This document shows positions 5,932-12,672 of a stretch of 14,900 nucleotides of DNA, piece by piece. The stretch comes from Proteobacteria bacterium HN_bin10. GTDB lineage: Bacteria > Pseudomonadota > Alphaproteobacteria > Caulobacterales > Aquidulcibacteraceae. The number at the start of each line of letters is the position of its first letter. Within the stretch, counting starts at the first letter, position 1. The position numbers and the translations under genes were made by a program. Below the pieces are notes generated by a model. That model was given only the letters and a program-made list of their open reading frames with translations, did no database searches and was not told where the DNA came from. Location of the stretch: positions 1-14,900 of the forward strand of contig LWDN01000089.1 of NCBI GenBank assembly GCA_002083515.1, read 5' to 3'.

Positions 5932-7167
5932 TTATCGCCCGCTTGGCAAATCCTTGAACGCGACGCCCTTATCGACGCGCACGTCTTGCGGCAGACCCAG
6001 CACGCGTTCGGCGATGATGTTCTTCAAAATCTCATCGGTGCCGCCGGCGATGCGCAAGCCCGGCGCGAACATATAGCTCTGATGGAACGCGCCTTCGAGC
6101 GGGGCAAGATCGGGATCGGAGATGATGCCGTAATGATCCTGCGCTTCGATGGCGGTGTTGGCGATGTCCATCATCTGGTTGGCGTTGATCACCTTGCCGA
6201 TCGAGCTTTCCGGTCCCGGCGTCTGGCCCTTCGACAGCGCCGTCATGGTGCGGAACTTCGCCAGCTTGTAGCCTTCGGCGCGCACGATCCAATCGGCGAG
6301 CTTCTGGCGGAAGGCTTCGTCCTTGATCAACGCGCCCTCGCCTGATGGCGAATTGATGCCTTTGGCGAAGTCGAAAATCTCCTTGTAGTCGGGGCCGTAG
6401 GAGCCGCCGACAGCGAGGCGTTCGTTCATCAGCGTCACCAGCGCGACGTTCCAGCCCATGCCGGGCTCGCCGAGGCGATTTTTGTCCGGGATGCGCACGT
6501 CAGTGAAATAAACTTCGTTGAACTCGCGCCCGCCCGAGGCCTGGTGGATCGGCCGGACCTCAACGCCCTTCTGCTTCATGTCGACGATGAACATCGTCAG
6601 ACCCTTGTGCTTCTCCACGTCCGGGTTGGTGCGGGTGAGCAGAATGCCGAAGTCGGAAAATTGCGCGCCGGTGGTCCAGACCTTCTGGCCGTTGACGATC
6701 CAATCGTCGCCATCGCGCACGGCTTTGGTCTTGCCGGCGGCAACATCGGAGCCCGCGCTCGGTTCGGAGAAAAGCTGGCACCAGATCTCTTCGCCGCGCA
6801 GCGCCTTGGCGACGTAGCGCTCCTTGGTGGCTTCGTCGGCGAACGCGATCACGGTCGGCACGCACATGCCGAGCCCGATCGAGAACGGCTGCGACGGCGC
6901 GTCGAACTTCGCCTCTTCCTGGTTGAAGATGACCGCGTAGATCGGCGGCAGGCCGCGTCCGCCGTGCTCCTTGGCCCAGGTGATGCCGGCGAACCCGGCC
7001 TCGGCCTTGCGCTTCTGGTATTCCTTAGCCGCCTTCAGGAATTCGAGCGGCTTCAGCTTCCGGATCATCCGCTCGGCTTCGGCGCTCTTCGGTTGCACGT
7101 TCGCTTCCAGGAACGCGCGCGCTTCGGCGCGGAACTTGGCTTCCTCGGGCGTGTCGTTGAAATCCAT
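5932..7167 (-). CDS. Acyl-CoA dehydrogenase, large-subunit type
   Basis: A 411-residue FAD-dependent dehydrogenase that introduces a 2,3 double bond into an acyl-CoA. Family features: SEPSAGSDVA at 134-143 and WIVNGQKVWTTG, the flavin/substrate segment, and a C-terminal GGTDEILKNIIAER at 375-388. The position of the MCAD-type catalytic Glu (YEGT) is Gly here. Glu249 in MNERLAVGG aligns by eye with the alternative, isovaleryl-CoA-dehydrogenase-type base. It resembles large subunits of heteromeric enzymes such as PimC. I use ATG 7167 (MDFNDTPEE), preceded by GGAG, rather than an upstream start at 7218 that would add 17 residues. The likely partner subunit is the gene at 7881-8996, with higBA between. 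The substrate is unknown. Confidence 0.9.
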   Translation of the reverse strand: MDFNDTPEEAKFRAEARAFLEANVQPKSAEAERMIRKLKPLEFLKAAKEYQKRKAEAGFAGITWAKEHGGRGLPPIYAVIFNQEEAKFDAPSQPFSIGLGMCVPTVIAFADEATKERYVAKALRGEEIWCQLFSEPSAGSDVAAGKTKAVRDGDDWIVNGQKVWTTGAQFSDFGILLTRTNPDVEKHKGLTMFIVDMKQKGVEVRPIHQASGGREFNEVYFTDVRIPDKNRLGEPGMGWNVALVTLMNERLAVGGSYGPDYKEIFDFAKGINSPSGEGALIKDEAFRQKLADWIVRAEGYKLAKFRTMTALSKGQTPGPESSIGKVINANQMMDIANTAIEAQDHYGIISDPDLAPLEGAFHQSYMFAPGLRIAGGTDEILKNIIAERVLGLPQDVRVDKGVAFKDLPSGR

Positions 7168-7257
7168 CTGCAACTCCGGTGTTCGCCACAAACTAGGCGG
7201 GTGAGTGCTGCCCAGCAACGGCGCCGTGACGGCAGGGACCGAATGCCAGGGCCCGAC

Positions 7258-7539
7258 TCAGGCGGCGTCGGGCTTGACTTCGCTGGCGATGCGAGCCCCG
7301 AGTTCGCGCTCGGCCAGCGCCAGCTCGTAAGCGGTCTGCAGATTGAGCCAGAAGCGCGGGCTGTTTCCGAAATATCGTCCGAGACGCAGCGCCGTATCGG
7401 GCGATACCCCGCGTTTGCCGTTGAGAATGTCGGTGATGCGACCGGACGGCGAGCGCAGCGCAAGAGCGAGCTTGTTCGCCGACAAGTCCCGCGCTTGCAA
7501 CTCGCGCTTCAGAATGCGACCGGGGTGAACTGGGGTCAT
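7258..7539 (-). CDS. higA: HigA-family antitoxin (HTH XRE)
   Basis: A 93-residue protein starting with the HigA-like HPGRILKRELQARDLSANKL. A helix-turn-helix covers about residues 18-70 (LALALRSPSGRITDILNGKR, then SPDTALRLGRYFGNSPRFWL, then LQTAYEL). It is expected to bind HigB and repress the higBA promoter. It follows higB by 9 bases with GAGG about 7 bases before its ATG, so it has its own good ribosome binding site, unlike the toxin. The toxin-first order is typical of higBA. Its likely operator is the inverted repeat at 7839-7857. Confidence 0.92.
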   Translation of the reverse strand: MTPVHPGRILKRELQARDLSANKLALALRSPSGRITDILNGKRGVSPDTALRLGRYFGNSPRFWLNLQTAYELALAERELGARIASEVKPDAA

Positions 7540-7548
7540 TCGAATGCC

Positions 7549-7827
7549 TCAATGATAGTCAACTATTTCAACGTCCCAGGCGTCGCCGTCCTTGAATCGG
7601 AAGCAAATGCGCCACGGGCCGTTCACGGTCATCGCCCACTGACCCTTTCGGTCGCCCTTAAGTTTGTGCAGCCCTACCGATTTCAGTGGACTGAGATCGG
7701 AGAGCGATGCGGCGGCGTCGAGAGCGGCCAACAGCTCCTGGGCTGCATCGACATCAAGACCTGAGAATTTGGCCTTGGCGGTCTCCGCGAAACCGCGCGT
7801 GGCGCTGTTCGCCCAGGACTTGATCAT
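7549..7827 (-). CDS. higB: HigB toxin (RelE/ParE superfamily mRNA interferase)
   Basis: A 92-residue protein beginning MIKSWANSATRGFAET, the classic HigB/plasmid-maintenance killer start. It contains LHKLKGDRKGQWAMTVNGPW, then RICFRFKDGDAWDVEIVDYH, a RelE-fold C-terminal sheet with basic residues and a terminal Tyr-His. Known HigB proteins cut mRNA on translating ribosomes. It is first in the operon, 9 bases before higA. No Shine-Dalgarno precedes it; a -10 lies 7 bases upstream of the ATG, so a leaderless transcript is predicted. The module lies between two acyl-CoA dehydrogenase genes in the same orientation. It appears intact. Confidence 0.92.
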   Translation of the reverse strand: MIKSWANSATRGFAETAKAKFSGLDVDAAQELLAALDAAASLSDLSPLKSVGLHKLKGDRKGQWAMTVNGPWRICFRFKDGDAWDVEIVDYH

Positions 7828-7834
7828 TGCGGAG

Positions 7835-7863
7835 CATATACTACGGATAACGTAGTACTACAA
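7835..7863 (-). promoter_or_regulatory. higBA promoter with palindromic operator
   Basis: Read on the minus strand, TTGTAG (7863-7858), a 17-base spacer and TATATG (7840-7835) form a modest promoter (3 of 6 and 4 of 6). A perfect inverted repeat TACTACG (7839-7845), five bases, CGTAGTA (7851-7857) occupies the spacer. A second, overlapping 10-base palindrome GTAGTACTAC lies at 7852-7861, so the ACTAC/GTAGT half-site occurs three times. This fits binding of HigA dimers over the promoter. The ATG of higB is 7 bases from the -10. Confidence 0.65.
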
Positions 7864-7880
7864 GTGGATGCCAGAGGCGA

Positions 7881-8996
7881 TCATGCCGCGTTCCGCTGTT
7901 CGAGCCGCTTCACCAGTTTCTCTTTCCACGCCGCCGGCGAACCGGCTTGCACCGCGAGCAATTTGGCGCGGCGGAAGAAGAGGTGACAGTCGACCTCCCA
8001 GGTGAAGCCCATGCCGCCATGCGTCTGGATGTTTTCCTTGGCGCAGAAATAGTACGCATCGCTTGCGGCCGCGCGCGAGGCCGCCGCGGCGAACGGAAGC
8101 TCCACCGCTTCGGTCGAGAGCGCCCAGGCGCCGTAATAGGCGTTCGAGCGCGCCACTTCGATGTTGACGTACATGTCGGCGAGCTTGTGCTTGATCGCCT
8201 GGAACGAACCGATCGGCCGCGAAAACGCGTAGCGGTTCTTGGCGTAGTCGGTCGCCATCTCGAGGCACGCCTGCGAACCGCCGACCTGCTCGAACGCGAT
8301 CAGCACCGCAGCGCGATCGAGCACGGCTTCGGCCAGCTCCCAGCCTTGGCCCGCTGCGCCCAGGCGCTCGGCCTTGGCGTTCTTGAACTCGAGCTTGGCG
8401 TGGCCGCGCGTGGGATCGAGCGTCTTCAGCGTCGTGCGCGTCACACCGGGCTGGTTCAGATCGACGAGCATCAGTGAGACGCCGGCGCCCTCTTTGGCCG
8501 CAACGACCGCGTGCGTGGCGCAATCGCCATCGGTCACCGGTATCTTCACGCCGTTCAGGGTCGAGCCATCGAACTTAGCGTTGATTCTCGCCGGCGTCGG
8601 CGCGCCTGGACCTTCGCTCACCGCGAAGCAGCCGATGATCTCGCCGCTCGCCACCTTCGGCAGGTGCGCGCTCTTTTGCGCGTCGCGGCCGGCCAGCATC
8701 AGCGCTTCGGCGAAGAAATAGACGGTCGACGAAAACGGGATCGGCGCCACGGCGCGACCGATCTCCTCGGCCAGCACGCAGAGTTCCAGCCGCCCTAGGC
8801 CCAGGCCGCCGTGCTCTTCCGGGATGGCGGCGCCCAGCCATCCCATCTCGGCGACGCCGCGCCATAGGGCTTCGTCGTACGATTTGGTCTCGTCGTTCAG
8901 AACGCCGCGCACGACCTTGATGCTGGATTTGTCGGCTAGGAATTTGCGCGCCTGATCCTTCAGCGCCTTCTGGTCGTCGGAAAAGTCGAAATTCAC
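7881..8996 (-). CDS. Acyl-CoA dehydrogenase, small-subunit type
   Basis: A 371-residue member of the acyl-CoA dehydrogenase superfamily resembling small subunits of heteromeric enzymes such as PimD. It has the N-terminal helical domain (FSDDQKALKDQARKFLADKS), FAVSEGP in place of a full S-x-x-x-GSD motif, the flavin-contact region SRPIGSFQAIKH near 260-270, and THGGMGFTWEVDCHLFFRRA near 325-344. The C-terminus is short and lacks the G-T-x-E-I helix seen in its partner, and the IVD-type Glu position appears to be Asp227. It therefore probably needs the large subunit to build an active site. The start is GTG at 8996 with GGGAGG about 8 bases upstream. The large-subunit gene lies downstream beyond higBA. 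Confidence 0.88.
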   Translation of the reverse strand: MNFDFSDDQKALKDQARKFLADKSSIKVVRGVLNDETKSYDEALWRGVAEMGWLGAAIPEEHGGLGLGRLELCVLAEEIGRAVAPIPFSSTVYFFAEALMLAGRDAQKSAHLPKVASGEIIGCFAVSEGPGAPTPARINAKFDGSTLNGVKIPVTDGDCATHAVVAAKEGAGVSLMLVDLNQPGVTRTTLKTLDPTRGHAKLEFKNAKAERLGAAGQGWELAEAVLDRAAVLIAFEQVGGSQACLEMATDYAKNRYAFSRPIGSFQAIKHKLADMYVNIEVARSNAYYGAWALSTEAVELPFAAAASRAAASDAYYFCAKENIQTHGGMGFTWEVDCHLFFRRAKLLAVQAGSPAAWKEKLVKRLEQRNAA

Positions 8997-9137
8997 CCCG
9001 CGCCTCCCGGGTTATGGTTGCCGCCATCCTAACGCGGGCCTGGCGATGGCTGAAAGAGTGTCTTGGCGTCAACGTCTGTTCACGAAGGCTCAATCGCACT
9101 GCGCTAGCCTTGATCCTTCGGACTTGGGGCAAAGCGC

Positions 9138-9713
9138 ATGGCGAAGGCAGTCTTCCACAAGGGTCAACGCGTCTACGTGAAGCCGGTGGCGACGTGGGCG
9201 GTGGTCGAGAACGTCAACCCGCAATGGGTGAAGGGCGTCGAGGAGCCCTTGCGCATTACCTATGACACCGGCCTTGGCCGCGATTTCCAGGCGCACGAAC
9301 TGGCCGGCGAGGAAAAGGATCAGCACAAGCCGGATCTGATCGAGCTGGAAAACTGGCGCGTGCTGCGCGCCGTGAACCGGCTCTCGGCCGATGCACGCGA
9401 CCCGCGCCATCCCTATCCGGGCACCTTTCCCGTCGTCGTCACCGACGCCATGGATTGGGGCGGCTGGCGGGTGCCGATGGCCGAATACGACCGCGAGCCC
9501 ACTCGCGTCGAACAGCAAGCGCGGGTGTTCGCCAATGCCCTGCGGCTGATGCGCGTGGCCCGTGAACTGACCGAGTTCGCCCAGGATTTTCCGCACGAGA
9601 CGCCGGGTCAATTGCTCGACCTGGCCAGGCAGGCCGAGATGGTGCTGGCCGCCATCTATCACGATCCGCTGCAGCGGACGGACGCGCCCGCCTCGGCAGC
9701 GGCGGCCGAGTAG
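9138..9713 (+). CDS. Conserved-looking hypothetical protein
   Basis: A 191-residue soluble protein with no family I can name and no signal peptide or membrane segment. Residues about 6-58 (FHKGQRVYVKPVATWAVVEN onward, ending RDFQAHELAG) read like a small beta-barrel of SH3/Tudor or CarD-like type, an impression from pattern only. The middle has a Trp/Pro-rich segment around DAMDWGGWRVPMAEYD, and residues about 135-180 are helical. The C-terminus is an Ala/Ser/Glu tail. GGGG at 9126-9129 precedes the ATG. It is transcribed away from the acyl-CoA dehydrogenase gene across a 141-base divergent region. A long inverted repeat begins at its stop codon and may end its transcript. Confidence 0.78.
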   Translation: MAKAVFHKGQRVYVKPVATWAVVENVNPQWVKGVEEPLRITYDTGLGRDFQAHELAGEEKDQHKPDLIELENWRVLRAVNRLSADARDPRHPYPGTFPVVVTDAMDWGGWRVPMAEYDREPTRVEQQARVFANALRLMRVARELTEFAQDFPHETPGQLLDLARQAEMVLAAIYHDPLQRTDAPASAAAAE

Positions 9714-9786
9714 CGCAGCGGACTTGAAATCGGAATCGGTTTTCGGGGCGGGCGCGTTTTCCGATTTCAAGTCCATAAGCTGCGCT
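9712..9786. repeat. Imperfect palindrome, possible terminator or dispersed repeat
   Basis: The inner arms are GGACTTGAAATCGGAA (9720-9735) and its exact reverse complement (9759-9774), with a 23-base loop. The outer arms AGCGCAGC (9712-9719) and GCTGCGCT (9779-9786) also pair, leaving a single 4-base bulge ATAA on the right side. That makes 24 base pairs in all. It overlaps the stop codon of the hypothetical gene. There is no clean terminal T run, so a classical intrinsic terminator is uncertain; a genome-dispersed palindromic element is an alternative. Confidence 0.75.
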
Positions 9787-9799
9787 AAGCCCTTAGGTT

Positions 9800-9878
9800 C
9801 TACAGCATCTTATGTGCGTCAAATGCGACAAGCGTCGGCCCCCATCCAGTAGGTCGCATTCGACGCACGATGCTGTAG
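9800..9878. repeat. Second imperfect palindrome, likely dispersed intergenic repeat
   Basis: The outer arms CTACAGCATC (9800-9809) and GATGCTGTAG (9869-9878) are exact complements. GTGCGTC (9814-9820) pairs with GACGCAC (9862-9868) and AATGCGAC (9822-9829) with GTCGCATT (9853-9860). The only defects are a 4-base bulge TTAT on the left and one A/C mismatch. The stem has 25 pairs around a 23-base loop. It lies 13 bases after the first palindrome, between the hypothetical gene and pepN. No open frame is inside it. Confidence 0.8.
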
Positions 9879-9915
9879 ACGCATTGCAATTGCGCGGCGT
9901 GCGCCGCATGTGAGG

Positions 9916-9934
9916 CCTCCGCCCGGAGGACTTC
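9916..9934 (+). promoter_or_regulatory. pepN ribosome binding site inside a short hairpin
   Basis: CCTCC (9916-9920) pairs exactly with GGAGG (9925-9929) over a 4-base loop. GGAGG is the only good Shine-Dalgarno for the pepN ATG at 9935. A further GCGGC/GCCGC hairpin (9894-9907) lies just upstream. The stem is all G-C except one pair, so it could limit ribosome access. It may equally be chance in GC-rich DNA. Confidence 0.45.
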
Positions 9935-12529
9935 ATGCGCGATGCCGAGAACGTCACCGTCCGCTTGGCCGATTACCGGCCGCCGGACTATCTGATCGAC
10001 GAAATCGCGCTGGTTTTTTCCCTGGAACCCGAAGCGACCCTGGTCGCCGCCAGTTCGCACGTGCGCCGCAGCCCGGTTGCCTCTACTCCGCTCATACTCG
10101 ACGGCGAACGGCTTGAACTGCAAAGCATCGCCATCGATGGCGAACCGCTGGCCGCTGGCCAGTATCGACTAGAGCCCGGCCGTTTGATCATCGACAATCC
10201 GCCGGCGGCTTTCCGTCTCGACATCGTCACCCGCATCGATCCGGCAAACAACACTCACCTCGAAGGCCTCTACATGTCTGGCGGCCGCTTCTGCACCCAG
10301 TGCGAAGCGGAGGGCTTCCGCACCATCACCTATGCGCTCGACCGCCCGGACGTGATGGCGCGCTACGCCGTCCGCATCGAAGCCGACAAGGCCGCCTATC
10401 CGACGTTGCTCTCCAACGGCAACCTCACCGAGAGCGGCGACATGGAGGATGGGCGCCATTACGCGGTGTGGGTCGATCCGCATCCGAAGCCCTCGTACCT
10501 GTTCGCGCTCTGCGCCGGCAAATACGAGTCGATCCACGACCATTTCGTCACCAAGAGCGGACGGAAAGTGGCGCTCGGCATTTACGTCGATCCCGGCGAC
10601 GCCGCGCGTGCGCACTACGCCATGGATGCGCTCAAGCGGGCGATGACATGGGACGAAGAGGCGTTCGCACGCGAGTACGATCTCGACGTATTCAACATCG
10701 TCGCCGTGCGCGATTTCAACTTCGGCGCCATGGAAAACAAAGGACTCAACATCTTCAACTCGTCGCTGATCCTGGCCGACGCAGACACCGCCACCGACGC
10801 CGACTTCGAGGCGATCGAGGCGGTCGTCGGCCACGAGTATTTCCACAACTGGACCGGCAACCGCATCACCTGCCGCGACTGGTTCCAGCTCTGTCTGAAG
10901 GAAGGACTGACCGTCTATCGCGAGCAGGAATTCTGCGCCGATCAGCGCTCCCGCGCGGTGCAGCGGATCAAGGACGTGAAGCGTCTTCGCGCCCGCCAGT
11001 TCGGCGAGGACGCCGGGCCGCTGGCGCATCCGGTGCGGCCTTCGAGTTACCAGAAGATCGACAATTTCTACACCGCCACCGTCTACGAAAAGGGCGGCGA
11101 AGTGATCCGCATGCTGAAGCGGATCATCGGCGAAGACGCCTTCAAGCGCGGCATGCAGCTCTATTTCGAACGCCGCGACGGTACGGCCTCAACCGTCGAG
11201 GATTTCATCGGCTGCTTCGAAGAAGCCGCCGCCAAGAACCTCTCAAGCTTCATGCGCTGGTACGAGCAGGCCGGAACGCCCACGCTCAGAGTGCGCGGCG
11301 CGTATGACGAAGCCGCGCGCACCTACCGCCTCGACATCGCGCAACACCTGAAGCCCACGCCGGGTCAGCCGCACAAAATGCCGGCGCCGATCCCGCTGCA
11401 GATCGGCTTTCTCGGCGGCGACGGGGCCGTCATCTCGGCGAAGGCGCCGGGCGATGCGGCTGCGCGCGCCGAACACGCCATCGTGCTCGAGAATGCGCAG
11501 GCCTCGCTCACCTTCACCGACGTGAACGGCGCGCCCATCGCTTCGGTGCTGCGCGGTTTTTCGGCGCCGGTGACGCTCGATGACGATCTTTCGACAGACG
11601 CACGACTGGCCCAAATGGCGCATGATCCCGATCCATTCACGCGTTGGGAAGCGGGCCAAACCCTCGCCCGCGAGATCATGCTGGGCGGCGGCGCGTCCGC
11701 ACAGGCGTTGGCGACAGCGCTCGGCCGCGAACTCGACCGCGCACAGGAAGATCCCGCCTTCGCCGCGCTGGCCCTGCGCCTGCCCGATCTCAACGAGTTG
11801 ATCCTGGCGGCGCCCTCGCCCGATCCTGAGGCGCTCTTTCAATCCCGCGAAAGCTTGCGCCGCACCATCGCCGAGACTTTGCGCGAGCGTCTGGAACCGA
11901 TTGCCCGCGCCAAGAGCGAGACGCCGTTCTCACCCAGCGCCGACGCGGCAGGCCGCCGGGCGCTGAAGAGCGCGGCGCTCGATCTGCTCGCTGCGCTGGG
12001 CCCGACCCAGCTCTTGATCGAAACATTCGCGCAAGCCGGCAACATGACCGAGACCATGGCCGCGCTCGAAGCTTTGGGCGCATCCGAGAGCCCCGCCTTC
12101 GACGATGCGCTCGCCGGCTTCCACGCGCGCTGGCGCGGGAATCCTCTGGTGATCGACAAGTGGTTTGCGGTGCAGGCGTCGTCGCCGCGCGCCGATGCGT
12201 TGGCGCGGGTGGAGCGGCTGCGCGGTCATGGCGATTTCAACCTGAAGAACCCCAACCGCGTGCGTTCGCTAGCGGCGGCGTTTGCGATGCGCAATCCACG
12301 CGCCTTCCACGGCGCGGGCGGCGACGGCTACCGCTTCCTGGCGTCGTTGGTCGAAGACGCCGACGCGCTCAACCCGGCCTTGGCGGCGCGCCTCTTGACA
12401 CCGTTCGAATCGTGGAAACGATTCGATTCCGGTCGCCAGACGCACGCCCGCGCCGCGCTCACACAGCTGTCTTCATTGCCCAAATTATCGCGAAACACGC
12501 GCGAGATGGTCGAACGCACGCTGGCTTAG
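9935..12529 (+). CDS. pepN: Aminopeptidase N (M1 zinc metallopeptidase)
   Basis: An 864-residue cytosolic exopeptidase that removes N-terminal residues from peptides in the last steps of protein turnover; E. coli PepN has 870. All active-site elements are present: GAMEN at 264-268 for binding the substrate amino group, the zinc motif HEYFH at 300-304 with the third ligand Glu323 (HExxH-x18-E), and Tyr384 in TVYEKGGEV for transition-state stabilisation. All are offset by three from E. coli PepN numbering. No signal peptide is seen. The C-terminal half is the long helical domain of the proteobacterial PepN type. The ATG at 9935 follows GGAGG by 5 bases. It is probably transcribed alone, with 143 bases before the kinase gene downstream. 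Confidence 0.97.
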   Translation: MRDAENVTVRLADYRPPDYLIDEIALVFSLEPEATLVAASSHVRRSPVASTPLILDGERLELQSIAIDGEPLAAGQYRLEPGRLIIDNPPAAFRLDIVTRIDPANNTHLEGLYMSGGRFCTQCEAEGFRTITYALDRPDVMARYAVRIEADKAAYPTLLSNGNLTESGDMEDGRHYAVWVDPHPKPSYLFALCAGKYESIHDHFVTKSGRKVALGIYVDPGDAARAHYAMDALKRAMTWDEEAFAREYDLDVFNIVAVRDFNFGAMENKGLNIFNSSLILADADTATDADFEAIEAVVGHEYFHNWTGNRITCRDWFQLCLKEGLTVYREQEFCADQRSRAVQRIKDVKRLRARQFGEDAGPLAHPVRPSSYQKIDNFYTATVYEKGGEVIRMLKRIIGEDAFKRGMQLYFERRDGTASTVEDFIGCFEEAAAKNLSSFMRWYEQAGTPTLRVRGAYDEAARTYRLDIAQHLKPTPGQPHKMPAPIPLQIGFLGGDGAVISAKAPGDAAARAEHAIVLENAQASLTFTDVNGAPIASVLRGFSAPVTLDDDLSTDARLAQMAHDPDPFTRWEAGQTLAREIMLGGGASAQALATALGRELDRAQEDPAFAALALRLPDLNELILAAPSPDPEALFQSRESLRRTIAETLRERLEPIARAKSETPFSPSADAAGRRALKSAALDLLAALGPTQLLIETFAQAGNMTETMAALEALGASESPAFDDALAGFHARWRGNPLVIDKWFAVQASSPRADALARVERLRGHGDFNLKNPNRVRSLAAAFAMRNPRAFHGAGGDGYRFLASLVEDADALNPALAARLLTPFESWKRFDSGRQTHARAALTQLSSLPKLSRNTREMVERTLA

Positions 12530-12672
12530 CACTTAACAATCCACAGTCGCGAGACTTGCACAGCTGGGCGCCGGCTCTTTCCGCGTCGCGCATCGACAGC
12601 GCGTTCACCCAACCGTTACAATTCCCTCTTTCAGGATTCCGAACGGCGATTCGGGGCGGCCGGGGAATACTT

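Noticed and set aside
5928..5934. A possible bidirectional terminator between the convergent vapC and acyl-CoA dehydrogenase genes.
   Set aside because: Only one base separates the stop codons and no hairpin with a T run is visible.
6544..7764. A 406-codon open frame on the plus strand.
   Set aside because: It runs antisense to the acyl-CoA dehydrogenase and higBA genes and shows no domain; codon bias explains it.
8997..9137. Divergent promoters between the small acyl-CoA dehydrogenase subunit and the hypothetical gene.
   Set aside because: TTGACG-like and TAGGAT-like words occur, but none is paired at proper spacing.
9720..9735. GACTTGAAATC resembles the anticodon arm of tRNA-Ser(TGA), suggesting a tRNA remnant.
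   Set aside because: No acceptor, D or T arms are recognisable around it; the sequence is explained as one arm of a long palindrome.
12530..12672. A kinase promoter or CtrA site between pepN and the kinase.
   Set aside because: Only a lone TTAAC half-site and no convincing -35/-10 pair; I see nothing else there.
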